From Pogostemon cablin (taxonomy: Eukaryota; Streptophyta; Magnoliopsida; Lamiales; Lamiaceae): 64,000 bases of DNA. How positions within the stretch are numbered: position 1 is the stretch's first letter; each line of letters starts with the position of its first letter. Position numbers and translations under genes: made by a program. The DNA lies in assembly GCA_023678885.1 (NCBI GenBank), contig CM042996.1, positions 11,156,602-11,220,601 of the forward strand. The letters are read 5' to 3'. The notes below the pieces were generated by a model, which was not told the origin of the DNA, did not search any database, and saw only the letters and a program-made list of their open reading frames with translations. Below, one piece after another: positions 54,227 through 64,000 of this stretch.

Positions 54227-57200
54227 ATGGCCACTCTCAATCCCTACGGCAAGCTAAGCGAAGCCGAACAAGAGAGACTCGTTGCTCGAATGAAAACGCG
54301 AAGACGGATCACGATCATCGCCGTCTCCTCCATCGTTCTCGTTGCTGTTGTTGTAGCCACCATTGCCGGAGTTACTGCTTCCCACAACAAAGACAGCAAC
54401 TCCAAAAATACTTCAGCTTCCAGCTCCGTCAAAGCTGTCTGTAGTACGACGTTGTATCCTGATTCGTGTTACAACAGCCTCGCTCCCATGGTGACATCCG
54501 GCAACATCAGCCCCCAAGAGCTGTACAAGCTGTCCGTTAGAGTCGCCATTGATGAACTCTCCAAGGCCTCCAACGGCTTCTTCGAAGACGAGGTCCTTAA
54601 GCTCAACATCTCCGACCAGAACACTCTTAAAGCCGTGGAGAGTTGCCGAGAGCTCTTCTCTCTCGCGCTCGATCATCTCAACCAATCGCTCGTCCTAAAC
54701 GACGTCGATTTTTTTAGTGGTTTGAGAGATCTGAGGACGTGGTTGAGCTCGGCCGGGACGTACCAGCAGACGTGCATGGACGAACTCGAGGCTCGGCCGA
54801 GCGAGTTGACGAGTCTGGCGAGTGGAGATTTCAAGAACTCGGTCGAGTACATTAGCAACAGCTTGGCCATGGTCACCTCGTCCGAGGGGTCTATCGATGC
54901 ATTGGGTGGGATCAAACGGCGGCGTTTGATGAGCAGCTCGGAGCTGCCGGAATGGGTGGCGTCGAAGGAGAGGAAGCTGCTGCAGACGGCGAGCTCAAAG
55001 ATTGAGGTGGACGCGGTGGTGGCGAAGGATGGGAGCGGAAAGTACAAGACGATAAAGGCGGCGCTGAAGGCGGTGCCGGAGAAGAGTAAGAAGAGATTTG
55101 TGATCTACGTGAAGAAGGGGGTTTACAAAGAAAATGTTAGGGTTGAGAAGACAATGTGGAATGTGATGATGGTGGGTGATGGAAAGGATGCTACAATTGT
55201 TGAAGGAAGCCTTAACTTTGTTGACGGAACTCCCACTTTTCAGTCTGCTACATTTGGTAACATATACTCCTATCACCTCCTCCTTTTTTTCTCCTGCAAT
55301 ATTACTATCTCTATGTTCTCTTATATGTGCTGGTGTGTCATTTTTATATAACGATCCCACATGGTTTGATAGATGATTAGTATCAAGAAAGAGAAAATTA
55401 TACCATAAACCTAACTTAATAGTTTGATTTTCTTCAAAGTCATACCTATGAATCGTACAATTACTACGGCATGATATGATACACAAAAAATGATACAAGA
55501 AATTTTGTGTACAAAATAACGGGTAATTCTTTTACTATTTTTATATGTGGAATTATTTACAAAAGGGGCTAACTATTTGTACTCCCAAAATTACTGAACT
55601 TACCCCAAAAATATTTAAATTGACATAAGTATCCTTATAAAATTTATATCTGTTCGGTTGCAGCAACCGAACAGAATAAAAAATTCATATATCTTATTTG
55701 TTCGGTTGCAGCAACCGAACAGAACAAATAATTTATTTATCTTATCTGTTCGGTTGCAACAATCGAACAAAATAAAATTTGTGATTTATTTTTAAATTTA
55801 TATCTACAATACCCAATAAATAAGATAACAGATAAGTTTTATAGATATCATCATCTTTAAACTAAGATGGTATAAAGTATTTGTTGATTCTAAATTCTAT
55901 CAAACCACTGGTCCACTGCTACTTCCGTTGATAGAATCAATAGAAACTTGCTTACACCAACTTTGTTTTAAGATCGATGATATTATGAAATTTATCTGTT
56001 ATCTTATCTATGTAGTAATATAGATATGAATTAAAAAAAATCACAAATTTTATTTTGTTCGGTTGCTGCAAACGAACACATAAGATGAATGAATTCTTTG
56101 TTTTGTTCGGTTGCAGCAACCGAACATATAATAGATGAATTCTTTGTTCTGTTCGATTGTTGCAACCGAACAAATATAAATTTTATAAGGATAATTATGT
56201 CAATTTAAATAATTTTGGGGTACGTTCAGTAATTTTTGGGGTGCAAATAGATGTTCCCTTTACAAAATACACCTATTCATGAAACTCATGCCATATATGC
56301 TATATATATAGAAAATTAGTATAGCCCTAATGTGAATATGATATTGAGAGATGTACATTTAACAATTTTAAGTGTTTAACAATATTGATTGTCTCTTGTT
56401 ATATTTTGGAATTACTAACTCATATTTCAAATATGGGTAGGTGTTGCGTGATACCGTGTGAAGTGAGACCATTTTTTACTTTTTAAAATAATTATCACTT
56501 TCGCTATAAAACGTTATCACTTTCGATATAAAATGTTATCATTTTTTATTTTTGCTATAAATTGTTCATAAAATAACATTATCACTTTCCATTAATTTAT
56601 TATCACTTTCATTTATACAAGTTATCACTTTCTGACAGTCTCACGTAAGGGCTTAGCGTGAAACGGTCTCACACAAGTCTTTCCTTCACATATTTGGGGA
56701 ATAATAAATAGGAGAGATAAAATCAATATATTTTTAAAATATAAACACTAAGAAAGGTTGAGATTTTTTCTTTCTTCGAACGTGTCATTTATAATAAGAA
56801 ATGTAATGGTAAAATTAAAAGATCCTATAACAAAGATATAGAGTAAAACTGTTTGAGTACATGTTCTTGGCTTCTTGCGATGGAGAAAAACGATTAAAAC
56901 CTCAATCTCCATTCACAATAGCTACTACTTAATATATTTCAGTAGTTAAGACTTTTTTGCAAAATAATTAATTTATGTTTTGTAAATTTTTAAAGTGATT
57001 TTAATATTCTTTAATTTTCCGATTTAGTTCTTGATTGTTAATTTATATAGTACATGCATAAAATATCATGGACAATGTAACATATTTTCTTGTATTTGTG
57101 CTCAGCTGTTTTTGGGCAAGGATTCATAGCTCGAGACATGGGATTCCGCAACACTGCAGGCCCAATCAAGCACCAGGCCGTGGCCCTGATGTCTACGGCT

Positions 57201-57785
57201 GATTTCTCCATCTTTTATCGATGCAAAATGATGGCATATCAAGACACTCTTTATGCGCACTCCAATCGCCAATTCTATCGCGAATGTGACATATACGGTA
57301 CCGTAGACTTCATATTCGGCAACTCGGCCGTGGTGTTGCAAAACTGCAACATCCGACCGAGAAAGCCCACACCGGGCCAACAAAACACCATCACGGCCCA
57401 AGGCAAAGTTGACCCGAACCAAAACACCGGCATATCCATCCAAAATTGCAACATCGGGCCGGGCGAGAACCTAACCGGAGTCTCCACTTTCTTGGGCCGG
57501 CCATGGAAGAACTACTCCACCACTGTTTACTTCAATAATGTGATGGATCGTTTCATTGATCCCAAGGGATGGCTACCATGGGTTGGCACAACCGCCCCGA
57601 ATACCATTTTCTATGCGGAGCTCCGAAACTCGGGTCCGGGAGCTGTCACCAAGAACCGGGTCAATTGGAAGGGTTTAAAGCTCAGTCTTAGTGATTCACA
57701 AATCAAGAAGTTCACAGTTGGACCATTTATCAATGGTGACAAATGGATTCCAGCAACTGGTGTTACCTACAAATCGGGTCTTTGA
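54227..57785 (+). CDS. Pectin methylesterase with pro-region (PMEI domain), two exons
   Basis: It removes methyl esters from cell-wall homogalacturonan. Exons 54227-55256 and 57106-57785 join through a GT-AG intron of 1849 bp (phase 1; the Ala codon is split) to give 569 residues, normal for type I enzymes. Residues about 27-48 form a hydrophobic signal-anchor (ITIIAVSSIVLVAVVVATIA). About 66-215 is the inhibitor-like pro-domain. Basic processing sites are RRRLM (231-235) and RKLL (249-252). The catalytic domain follows with GVYKENV, QDTLY (Gln389, Asp390), GTVDFIFG (Asp411) and LGRPW (Arg475); the catalytic Gln, two Asp and Arg are all present. QAVALM replaces the usual QAVALR. The start gives the full signal-anchor. 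It looks intact; which family member it is cannot be said. Confidence 0.96.
55564..56259. mobile_element. 696-bp foldback MITE with TTCGGTTGC palindromes
   Basis: Both ends are inverted copies over about 250-330 bp (AGGGGCTAACTATTTGTACT... and, reverse-complemented, AGGGAACATCTATTTGCACC...). TTACAAA occurs on both sides (55557-55563 and 56260-56266). Each arm has three copies of a palindrome built from TGTTCGGTTGC and GCAACCGAACA. There is no coding capacity. It lies within the intron. Confidence 0.88.
56435..56684. mobile_element. 250-bp MITE, same family as 18364-18597
   Basis: The ends GGGTAGGTGTTGCGTGATAC and, reverse-complemented, GGAAAGACTTGTGTGAGACC, with TTATCACTTTCGCTATAAAA core repeats, match the MITE in Helitron 2. 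Confidence 0.8.
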
Positions 57786-58189
57786 TTTTTTTATTTTTAT
57801 TTTTTCCCAATATTTTGTTCAATTAATGTTCGATTCATGAACACCATTTTTTCGCCTTGGTATAATTCATTGTTTGGATTCTTATGAATTGATTGGATTT
57901 TGTAACCATAAATATTGAAATCAACAATATATTCCTTGTTTTATAAAGTTTACATTTTCCATTTTAATTTGTCACAAGAAAACATATGAAATGATGATAA
58001 ACGAAGGATTGAATGAATATTGCAAGAATAAGAGATTTAAGTGGTTCAGTTACATCCACTATGAGAAAGAGTGTATTTTATAGATCAATAAGTTACAAGA
58101 TTGAAATTGAACTCATGATCTACTATGGTCAAACTACACCGGAACGAAAAATTGTATGAACGGTTTCGAGCTGGTTTTATGCTATCTAC
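57786..58189. other. 3' flank between the pectin methylesterase and cyclin H-like loci
   Basis: It is T-rich at first (3' UTR of the esterase, with possible polyadenylation signals such as ATAAAT near 57908), then ordinary AT-rich sequence. The two loci converge here. Confidence 0.5.
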
Positions 58190-58759
58190 TCAAATGATCA
58201 CCACCAAAATAGCTGTCGTGATATGCGGGACGTTACTAGGCCCCTTCAGCAGCTGATCATTAAGATAGAACACATTCAAACAGCATGAATAAACACAGAT
58301 GAAGGCCTCAAAAGGATCATCATCATTAGTATTCCAATCCTCAACATCAATACATTTCAGCCGAACCTTCCTTTGATCTGTGCTTCGTCGTTTTTTACTC
58401 CTGCACAGCAAATACATGCTTCTCATGAGAGACAGAGAGAGAGAGAGAGGGGTGTAAAGGGAGAGAAAAACACTAAGTTCATAGCAGATACTTCTCATGT
58501 GAACTCGGATCCAAACACGATTTAAGTTTCCTATCAATGTGCTTCACGTCTTTCAAGGTAAACCACATTTCATAGCATAGTTAAAATGAGAAATTTCTTT
58601 CAAAAACAAATGATCATGAAATTGAACATTAAGTGCTTTATTAAAATAAAGAAAAATACATTAAAAGATTCTCATTGAATTGAATCACCTCTAATGAAAT
58701 AAATAATTAGGAAGCTCTGTCTATTAAATAACTATAAAATGAGTTTATCATGATAAACA

Positions 58760-61420
58760 TGTTAATGTATATAAACAATGAAACAATAAACCCAAATAAA
58801 TACTAAATAATTACTTTATCACCCATCGCCTCTCTCCATACTCCATCTCTTTTAATCTGTAAAATGTTAAATGATGGGATGAGCAAGTCATGGCTCAGTG
58901 GGAAAATATATGTCTACAATATATAACTCACGTATAAATATCAATAAATCACAAACAACACGTAAATTTTAACTGTGAACATGTCTGTGAATAATCGATC
59001 ATGAAGTACGGCGGGCGTTACTCGAGGATTACTTAAAATCACGACACCTGAAAGTGTCCTAACTTAAATAAATGTACTAACACGGCGGGCCTTCCAAGAA
59101 CCTTTTACAATCCAAGTATTCCCGATGACCTTTTTATCAGTCCTAGACCTATATCACGGTCCCTGGCTACATGTCTATGAATAGTATTATGAATACTCTA
59201 TGACTGTGATGCAAACATTAACTTATCAACGTAAATACATAGGCATATACGATAGACAAAGTTTAGATTTCCCCACCTGGAATGAATATTGATGATGAAT
59301 GGATGCACTTGAATGTGTATGATGATCCATGTCTTGTAATAAGTTTCATCTATCATAAAACTATATTTATCTCAAATTAATATGCAAACTTAAAATAAAA
59401 ATAACATAATGAGTTTAAATCTTTAGAATATATTGGAAGTGATACTTCAATATTTGAAACGAGAGAGACTAAACAGAATTTACTAGGAATGATTTTATTA
59501 AATATCAATGTATAGATAATTTATAACTGATAAAATAAAAATAAGATCAGTTCGAAATTTAATAAACATGTAATATTTTGTGATTGAAAGGACATATCTA
59601 AATTTAATAAAATAATAAGGTGTGACAACTATATGTTTTGGATTTTCAAAGTGATTGTAGTAAAATCTGGAATTTTTCATATGCACCGATAATAATTTAA
59701 TATATTTAAATTTAAACAATGAAATCATATAAAAATCACTTGAAATATAATATGTATAGTAATATAAAACTTATCCGAAATTTATGATTTTTAGGGATCA
59801 GTTAATATGATTTTCATATTTTAAAAGATTAAGATAAGATATTGATGAAAGAATTTAAGCAGTGATAGAATATTTATAATAAATATTATATAACACCTAT
59901 AAACTTAAAAATTATACAGTAGACTTAAAATATTAAAATATATGACATATATAAAAATAAGAATATTTGGATTCGTGAAAGTATTTATTTCATAATTTCA
60001 AATCAGAAAGAAGAAGTTGGGATGAGTAAGATATTGCTGTGATATAAAATCAATGTAAAATCATACATATTCTCAAAATTATTAGAAACATTATTGTGAG
60101 CTTAAAACTACGTAGGATATGACATATAATAAAATTATAATAATTTGAGATCATTTAAAAGGATTTTGAGATAGTAAAATTGAAAACGGAATACATAACA
60201 GTTCATGTACCGAAATCAGTATAAATTTAATTTAAAATCATTAACTCATTTATTCTATAAAAAATTTTTACTGTGAATATCCAAACTTGTAATATAAAAT
60301 ATATAAAAATATAATAATATTTGAAAATCTTTAAATATTTTATTTGTAATTTCAAATCAGTAGTGAGGTCATGATCTAAACTGAATGTACTAATATTGTA
60401 AAATTCGTATTAAATACTAAAGTACTCCAAATAACTTAAATTTTCATAGGTTACCAGAAATACCATAAAGTATAATATATACGAAAATAAGGATATTTAG
60501 AGCCCTTTAAATATGCTTTATAATTTCTAAATAGAAATCATAACATATTTGACAGCATGATCAGAAACATTGCAAAATTAATATAAAATAATGTAATCGT
60601 CCTTTCGAATTGAATTTTTTACAGAACATCAAAAATTTCATGATTCATAATATATTCAAAATTCAGATCGTTTCAAAAGGTTTAAATATACAATTCTATT
60701 TTCTATTAACGTATCCATAAAATTTCAGATTCTGCAGGCATATGTATAAAATTCGTATAAAATAAAATATGAGTTCAAATATCATGAAATTTTAAATACA
60801 AGTCAAAAATTCAATTTTACACAACATATCAAAATATCGTAGTCATTGAAAATAAATAGATACTCCCTCCGTCCCATAATACTTTTCTCACATTCCTCAT
60901 TTGTTTGTCCCACAAAACCTTTCACCCCCAAAAAAAAGGAAACACCACTTTATCCAATAACCTCAAAAGTTACTTTAATTTCAAAATTTCCACTCATTTT
61001 TCTCACACATATCATTACTTTATACTTTTTTATTACCTAAAAATACTACAATACCCTCCAAAGTCAATAAAGTTGGTCAAAAAGTGCAACTTTTCTTAAA
61101 TAACATGGAACAGTAAAGGTGAAAAGTTTTCCGGGATGGAGGGAGTACAACTTTGAAATTTTAGAAATTGATTACCTTGAATGTGTGAATATGGTTGAAA
61201 TCTGAAAACATAATTTCCACGAATGATTGATGGTTGAAATAATTTTGTTTTGTGGCTATGTTTTGAACAGGAGGGAGAGATCGAATAAAAAAGTTTATTT
61301 CTGCTCTTTCTTAAACCCAAACTATTACGGAGATGGAGAGAAATGAAATTTAAAAGAACCGATCCCTTTCTCTTTTATATATAAATAAATAAATTGGGCT
61401 ATTGGGCTATTCCATTTTGG
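58760..61420 (-). mobile_element. Probable old LTR relic in the cyclin H intron
   Basis: Near 58875-58900, GGGATGAGCAAGTCATGGCT with CAGTGGG, and then CGGCGGGCGTTACTCGAGG and CGGCGGGCC blocks, resemble in layout the LTRs at 13662-17777 (GGTGAGCGTGTGAAATACAC with TCAGTGGG, then repeated CGTC blocks). The following 1.8 kb is very AT-rich and decayed. No termini could be fixed, so the assignment rests on this local resemblance only. A MITE at 60863-61145 lies within it. Confidence 0.4.
60863..61145. mobile_element. Stowaway-like MITE (283 bp)
   Basis: The ends CTCCCTCCGTCCCATAATAC and, reverse-complemented, CTCCCTCCATCCCGGAAAAC are flanked by TA on both sides (60861-60862 and 61146-61147). The two small frames at 60846-61099 lie inside it. 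Confidence 0.9.
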
Positions 61421-61681
61421 ACTTGGGCTTAGGCACATTTTATGTTTATTAACGTGAAGTGAAAAAGATTAAAGTTAAACTCTTTTAGAATAACCAAAAG
61501 TTTAAATGACTTTAAATACAAATATTTATCATGATTTAAAAATACATAAAAATATATTATTAGTTCCAAGAATGAATGTGTTCACCATACATAATTTATT
61601 CAGGGTTTCAAGGCTTTTGGACCTTTCAAAGTCAATAGCTTTATAAAGCATAGAGGACCTACGTAAAGCTGCCAATGCAAG

Positions 61682-63271
61682 CTGCAAAACCAACAGAAAT
61701 TGCAATTTTATTGATCAAAACATCAAACAAATAGAGATTATAGACAGTAAAAGAGGCACCAGCTGATACGCTTCGCAAAAAACGAATTGCAAAATAAATA
61801 AAAAAATAATTGGCATGGTTGAGTTCTTCACCAGGGTGAAGACAGCAATTCACTCATTTCTTAAGATGCACGGACCAGACAGAACGAACCACAAAACTTA
61901 TTAAGACTATAGATGGTTTGGATTAAAGTATTTGATGATGATTTGAGATCTGCAGTAGCAAATATAATAGTCAATTCTAAATCCATCTCTTCTATTTTAA
62001 CTAATTTTTGAAGGAAAATCCATTTATAATTCGCACAAATCAAACCCTCAATGAGTAAGCAAAATAATTATAATGTAAAGCCCCACCCCCAACACACGCC
62101 ACAAAATTGAAAAAAAATAAAGTATTAAACATATATGAGCAATTTGTAATAGCCATTTCATCATCAGCAAAGTGCTTAAATATTAACTTCATGCAGGATA
62201 AAACAAGAGGTAAGATCATTGGATTGGTTCAATTCAAAAGAGACAGTAAACAGACATTTTATGTGGTCGTCAATTAGATTAACAAATAGCTCAATCATAG
62301 GCTAGAAAAACTTGCCCCCCCCATTCGTTAATCTATCTTAAGGTAGTACGATACATCAAAAGTTGAACTGTAATTAAATATTCAAACTACTATACCTGCC
62401 CTGGTGGAAATAGAAGTGGAGCCTCTGTACGCATAATTTTATCAACTTCTGCAATTGAAGATTCGTGCTCTAAAGCCGAAATAATCTCATTAAAGTGTGT
62501 AAACATAAAAAGGACACAAGATACCATAGTAGTCTAGGTAAAAAATGATGAACTTTCAGCCTATTAATAAAGGAAACTGCATCCCAGAGAAGACATCAGT
62601 AACACCACATATAATGACATGCTAACTGGTAACAAACTCATCACATAGAGTAATTGATCAGAACAGAGATATACTCGTACTAACTACACTTCATGAAATA
62701 CTTGGACAAATTTTTGAGTGATGAATAGGGTAGGCACTCCTAGAATCAGCATGCAACACAATTTTTAACATCTTCAACTAAAGCAAAATATTTATCGTTT
62801 TCACATGGAAACTGACTGCATTTTACAGTCATACTAGTATAAGCTCAGAACCTTCTGATCAGAGTAAGAAAACTGTCTATGTATATACATTAAACTAAAA
62901 AACAATAACGTTTATGACTGATAACTAAGATTAATAATATCAAGGAAAATAGAGAATTACCATGATAAATCAACAAAGCTATTTTGTTTGAATCAACATA
63001 ATTTTTTTTATCCATATTATATAATTGAAATTTGAAAGACCATAATAATGCAATTAAAAAACGTTTTAAAAAATGTTTAAGGAACTCAAGTAGGAGAAGG
63101 ACCTTCATAATCTCAGACTGCCTTAAGTTTTCATCACAGAATCCCTGGATAATGAACAAGATTTTTAATAAGCAATTATCTCGTGCAACAAAAATAAAAA
63201 AAGCAGCACACAATAAAATAATAGCAGCAAGAGCATTTAATCAGTTCTATAATTCTCCATGTATAGTTGTA
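61682..63271 (-). other. Intronic sequence of the cyclin H-like pseudogene
   Basis: Apart from the exon at about 62396-62475, no coding piece or repeat was recognised in this AT-rich stretch. The open frames at 61659-61853, 61861-62043 and 62890-63213 are not supported; the first merely overlaps the acceptor side of the LALAALRR exon. Confidence 0.5.
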
Positions 63272-63906
63272 CTGAAGAACCTCCACATCACTGAGTAAGC
63301 CTTCAAGTGCTCAATAAAGTGCGAAAACAATAAGGCCAAATCCTAGACTCTGCAATCACCGGAATCGATATAAATATATTTATTAGCATCACCTGAATCA
63401 ACTAATTAAGGAAAAGTAAAGGTATGTGATATGCCTGAATAACTAGCATTTCATTATCAAGAATTATCTGGTGATCCTGTTCAATCCCTTTCCCAAGCTC
63501 CTCAGCTGATACATGGTTCTCCTCCGCCTTACATGCAGCTATATGCAAGTTAACCTGCAACATCAGTAAGTTATTTCAGTTATCTTCAATGTATATTTAA
63601 AAAAATAAAAGGTAAATCAAGAATCAGGTATACATGACATTCTTTGGATGATGTTCCATTACAGACCAAGTAAATAAAATCTTTTAAAGTAAATAAGAGC
63701 AGTGGCCTGAAGAAAAAAGCGAGACGTAAGTTTGAATATCAGTCATTTGTAGTTATTGTTCACAATTGTATCTAAAGACATAATTACTTGAATTTTTCGA
63801 GGAAACTTAAAGGCGTCGCAAACATCTTGGATTTTAAACTCATAGAAAGCCCGCAAAACTTGTTCTTCTTCCGTTTTGAGTGCTTTCGGGCGTGAATGCT
63901 TCTCAG

Positions 63907-64000
63907 CTGAATTTTAGGGTGCAGTGAAAAGAACATGATTAAGTTTTTTTTTTTTTTAATTAATCAACAAAATCTATGATATTTGCAAAATAAATGCAGA
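63907..64000. other. Intron sequence at the right edge
   Basis: The acceptor CAG (minus strand) of the 63788-63906 exon lies at 63907-63909, and the rest is T-rich intron. The upstream cyclin H exon is outside the window. Confidence 0.5.

Larger units (their letters stand above)
55257..57105 (+). other. Intron of the pectin methylesterase gene
   Basis: It begins GTAACATATAC and ends TTTGTGCTCAG. About half is made of two foldback MITEs (55564-56259 and 56435-56684); the rest is AT-rich. Confidence 0.93.
58190..63906 (-). pseudogene. Cyclin H-like pseudogene (partial, CYCH;1-type)
   Basis: Cyclin H activates CDK7-type kinase (CAK/TFIIH). Exons on the minus strand, in order: 63906-63788 (EEEQVLRAFYEFKIQDVCDA, FKFPRKIQ); 63706-63634 (ATALIYFKRFYL, EHHPKNVM, one base missing between them); 63554-63435 (AACKAEENHVSAEELGKGIE..., one base missing before AACK, and a GC instead of GT donor); 63349-63272 (SLGFGLIVFALY, TGA stop, ALEGLLSDVE; donor damaged); about 62475-62396 (AEVDKIMRTEAPLLFPPGQ, good donor); 61681 to about 61590 (LALAALRR, AIDFER); 58549-58492 (VKHIDRKLKSCLDPSSH); and 58400-58190 (SKKRRSTDQRK and a long tail). 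The match is to plant cyclin H recalled from memory. One C-terminal exon is not found, and the N-terminus lies beyond the window. The damage makes a functional protein unlikely. Confidence 0.85.

Noticed and set aside
61659..62043. Minus-strand frames as independent small genes
   Set aside because: The first overlaps the splice acceptor of a cyclin H-like exon and the second is in intron sequence. Neither shows a domain.

Overview
The window is plant nuclear DNA, almost certainly from a eudicot. The genes have introns. The repeats are typical of angiosperms: chromodomain Ty3/gypsy, Athila/Tat-like gypsy with a tRNA-Asp primer site, Copia with a tRNA-iMet primer site, an L1-type LINE, Helitrons, and Stowaway- and Tourist-like MITEs. 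The background is very AT-rich. I cannot name the species. One gene looks intact, a pectin methylesterase at 54.2-57.8 kb (+). Two host pseudogenes are recognisable. One is a receptor-like-protein LRR gene split by a young gypsy insertion (24.6-33.6 kb, +). The other is a cyclin H copy with scattered exons, frameshifts and a stop (58.2-63.9 kb, -, running off the right edge).

Layout. 1-7235: a truncated chromovirus LTR inserted into the end of a non-autonomous Athila/Tat-like element (A, minus). 7.2-9.5 kb: an unclassified block with three successive degenerate tandem arrays. 9.6-12.0 kb: MITEs and a 1.1 kb foldback. 12.1-21.0 kb: two related Helitrons head to tail, the first split by an LTR element with only 281 bp of internal sequence, the second carrying two MITEs. 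21-24.6 kb: AT-rich DNA with MITEs. 25.0-33.3 kb: a full-length Tekay/Del-type gypsy element with perfect 5-bp target duplications. 34.3-34.6 kb: a Helitron 3' end. 35.4-48.8 kb: an Athila/Tat-like element (C, minus) whose LTR is split by a second one (B, plus) and whose interior holds a 5'-truncated LINE and about 1.9 kb of foreign DNA. 49.0-50.8 kb: a foldback element carrying a solo LTR (D). 51.4-53.9 kb: a short Copia-derived element with 252-bp LTRs, ending about 330 bp before the pectin methylesterase ATG. 54.2-57.8 kb: pectin methylesterase, with two foldback MITEs in its intron. 58.2-64 kb: the cyclin H pseudogene.

The most unusual signals are non-coding. (1) LTRs of three families (A, C, D) each carry a dense array of a family-specific inverted word just upstream of a TATA-like box. 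(2) The interiors of A, B and C share a short hairpin-like box in two or three copies, about 0.5-0.6 kb before the polypurine tract. (3) The two Helitrons carry arrays of an inverted word, GATTCAAG/CTTGAATC. No protein-based defence or other new enzymatic system was found.
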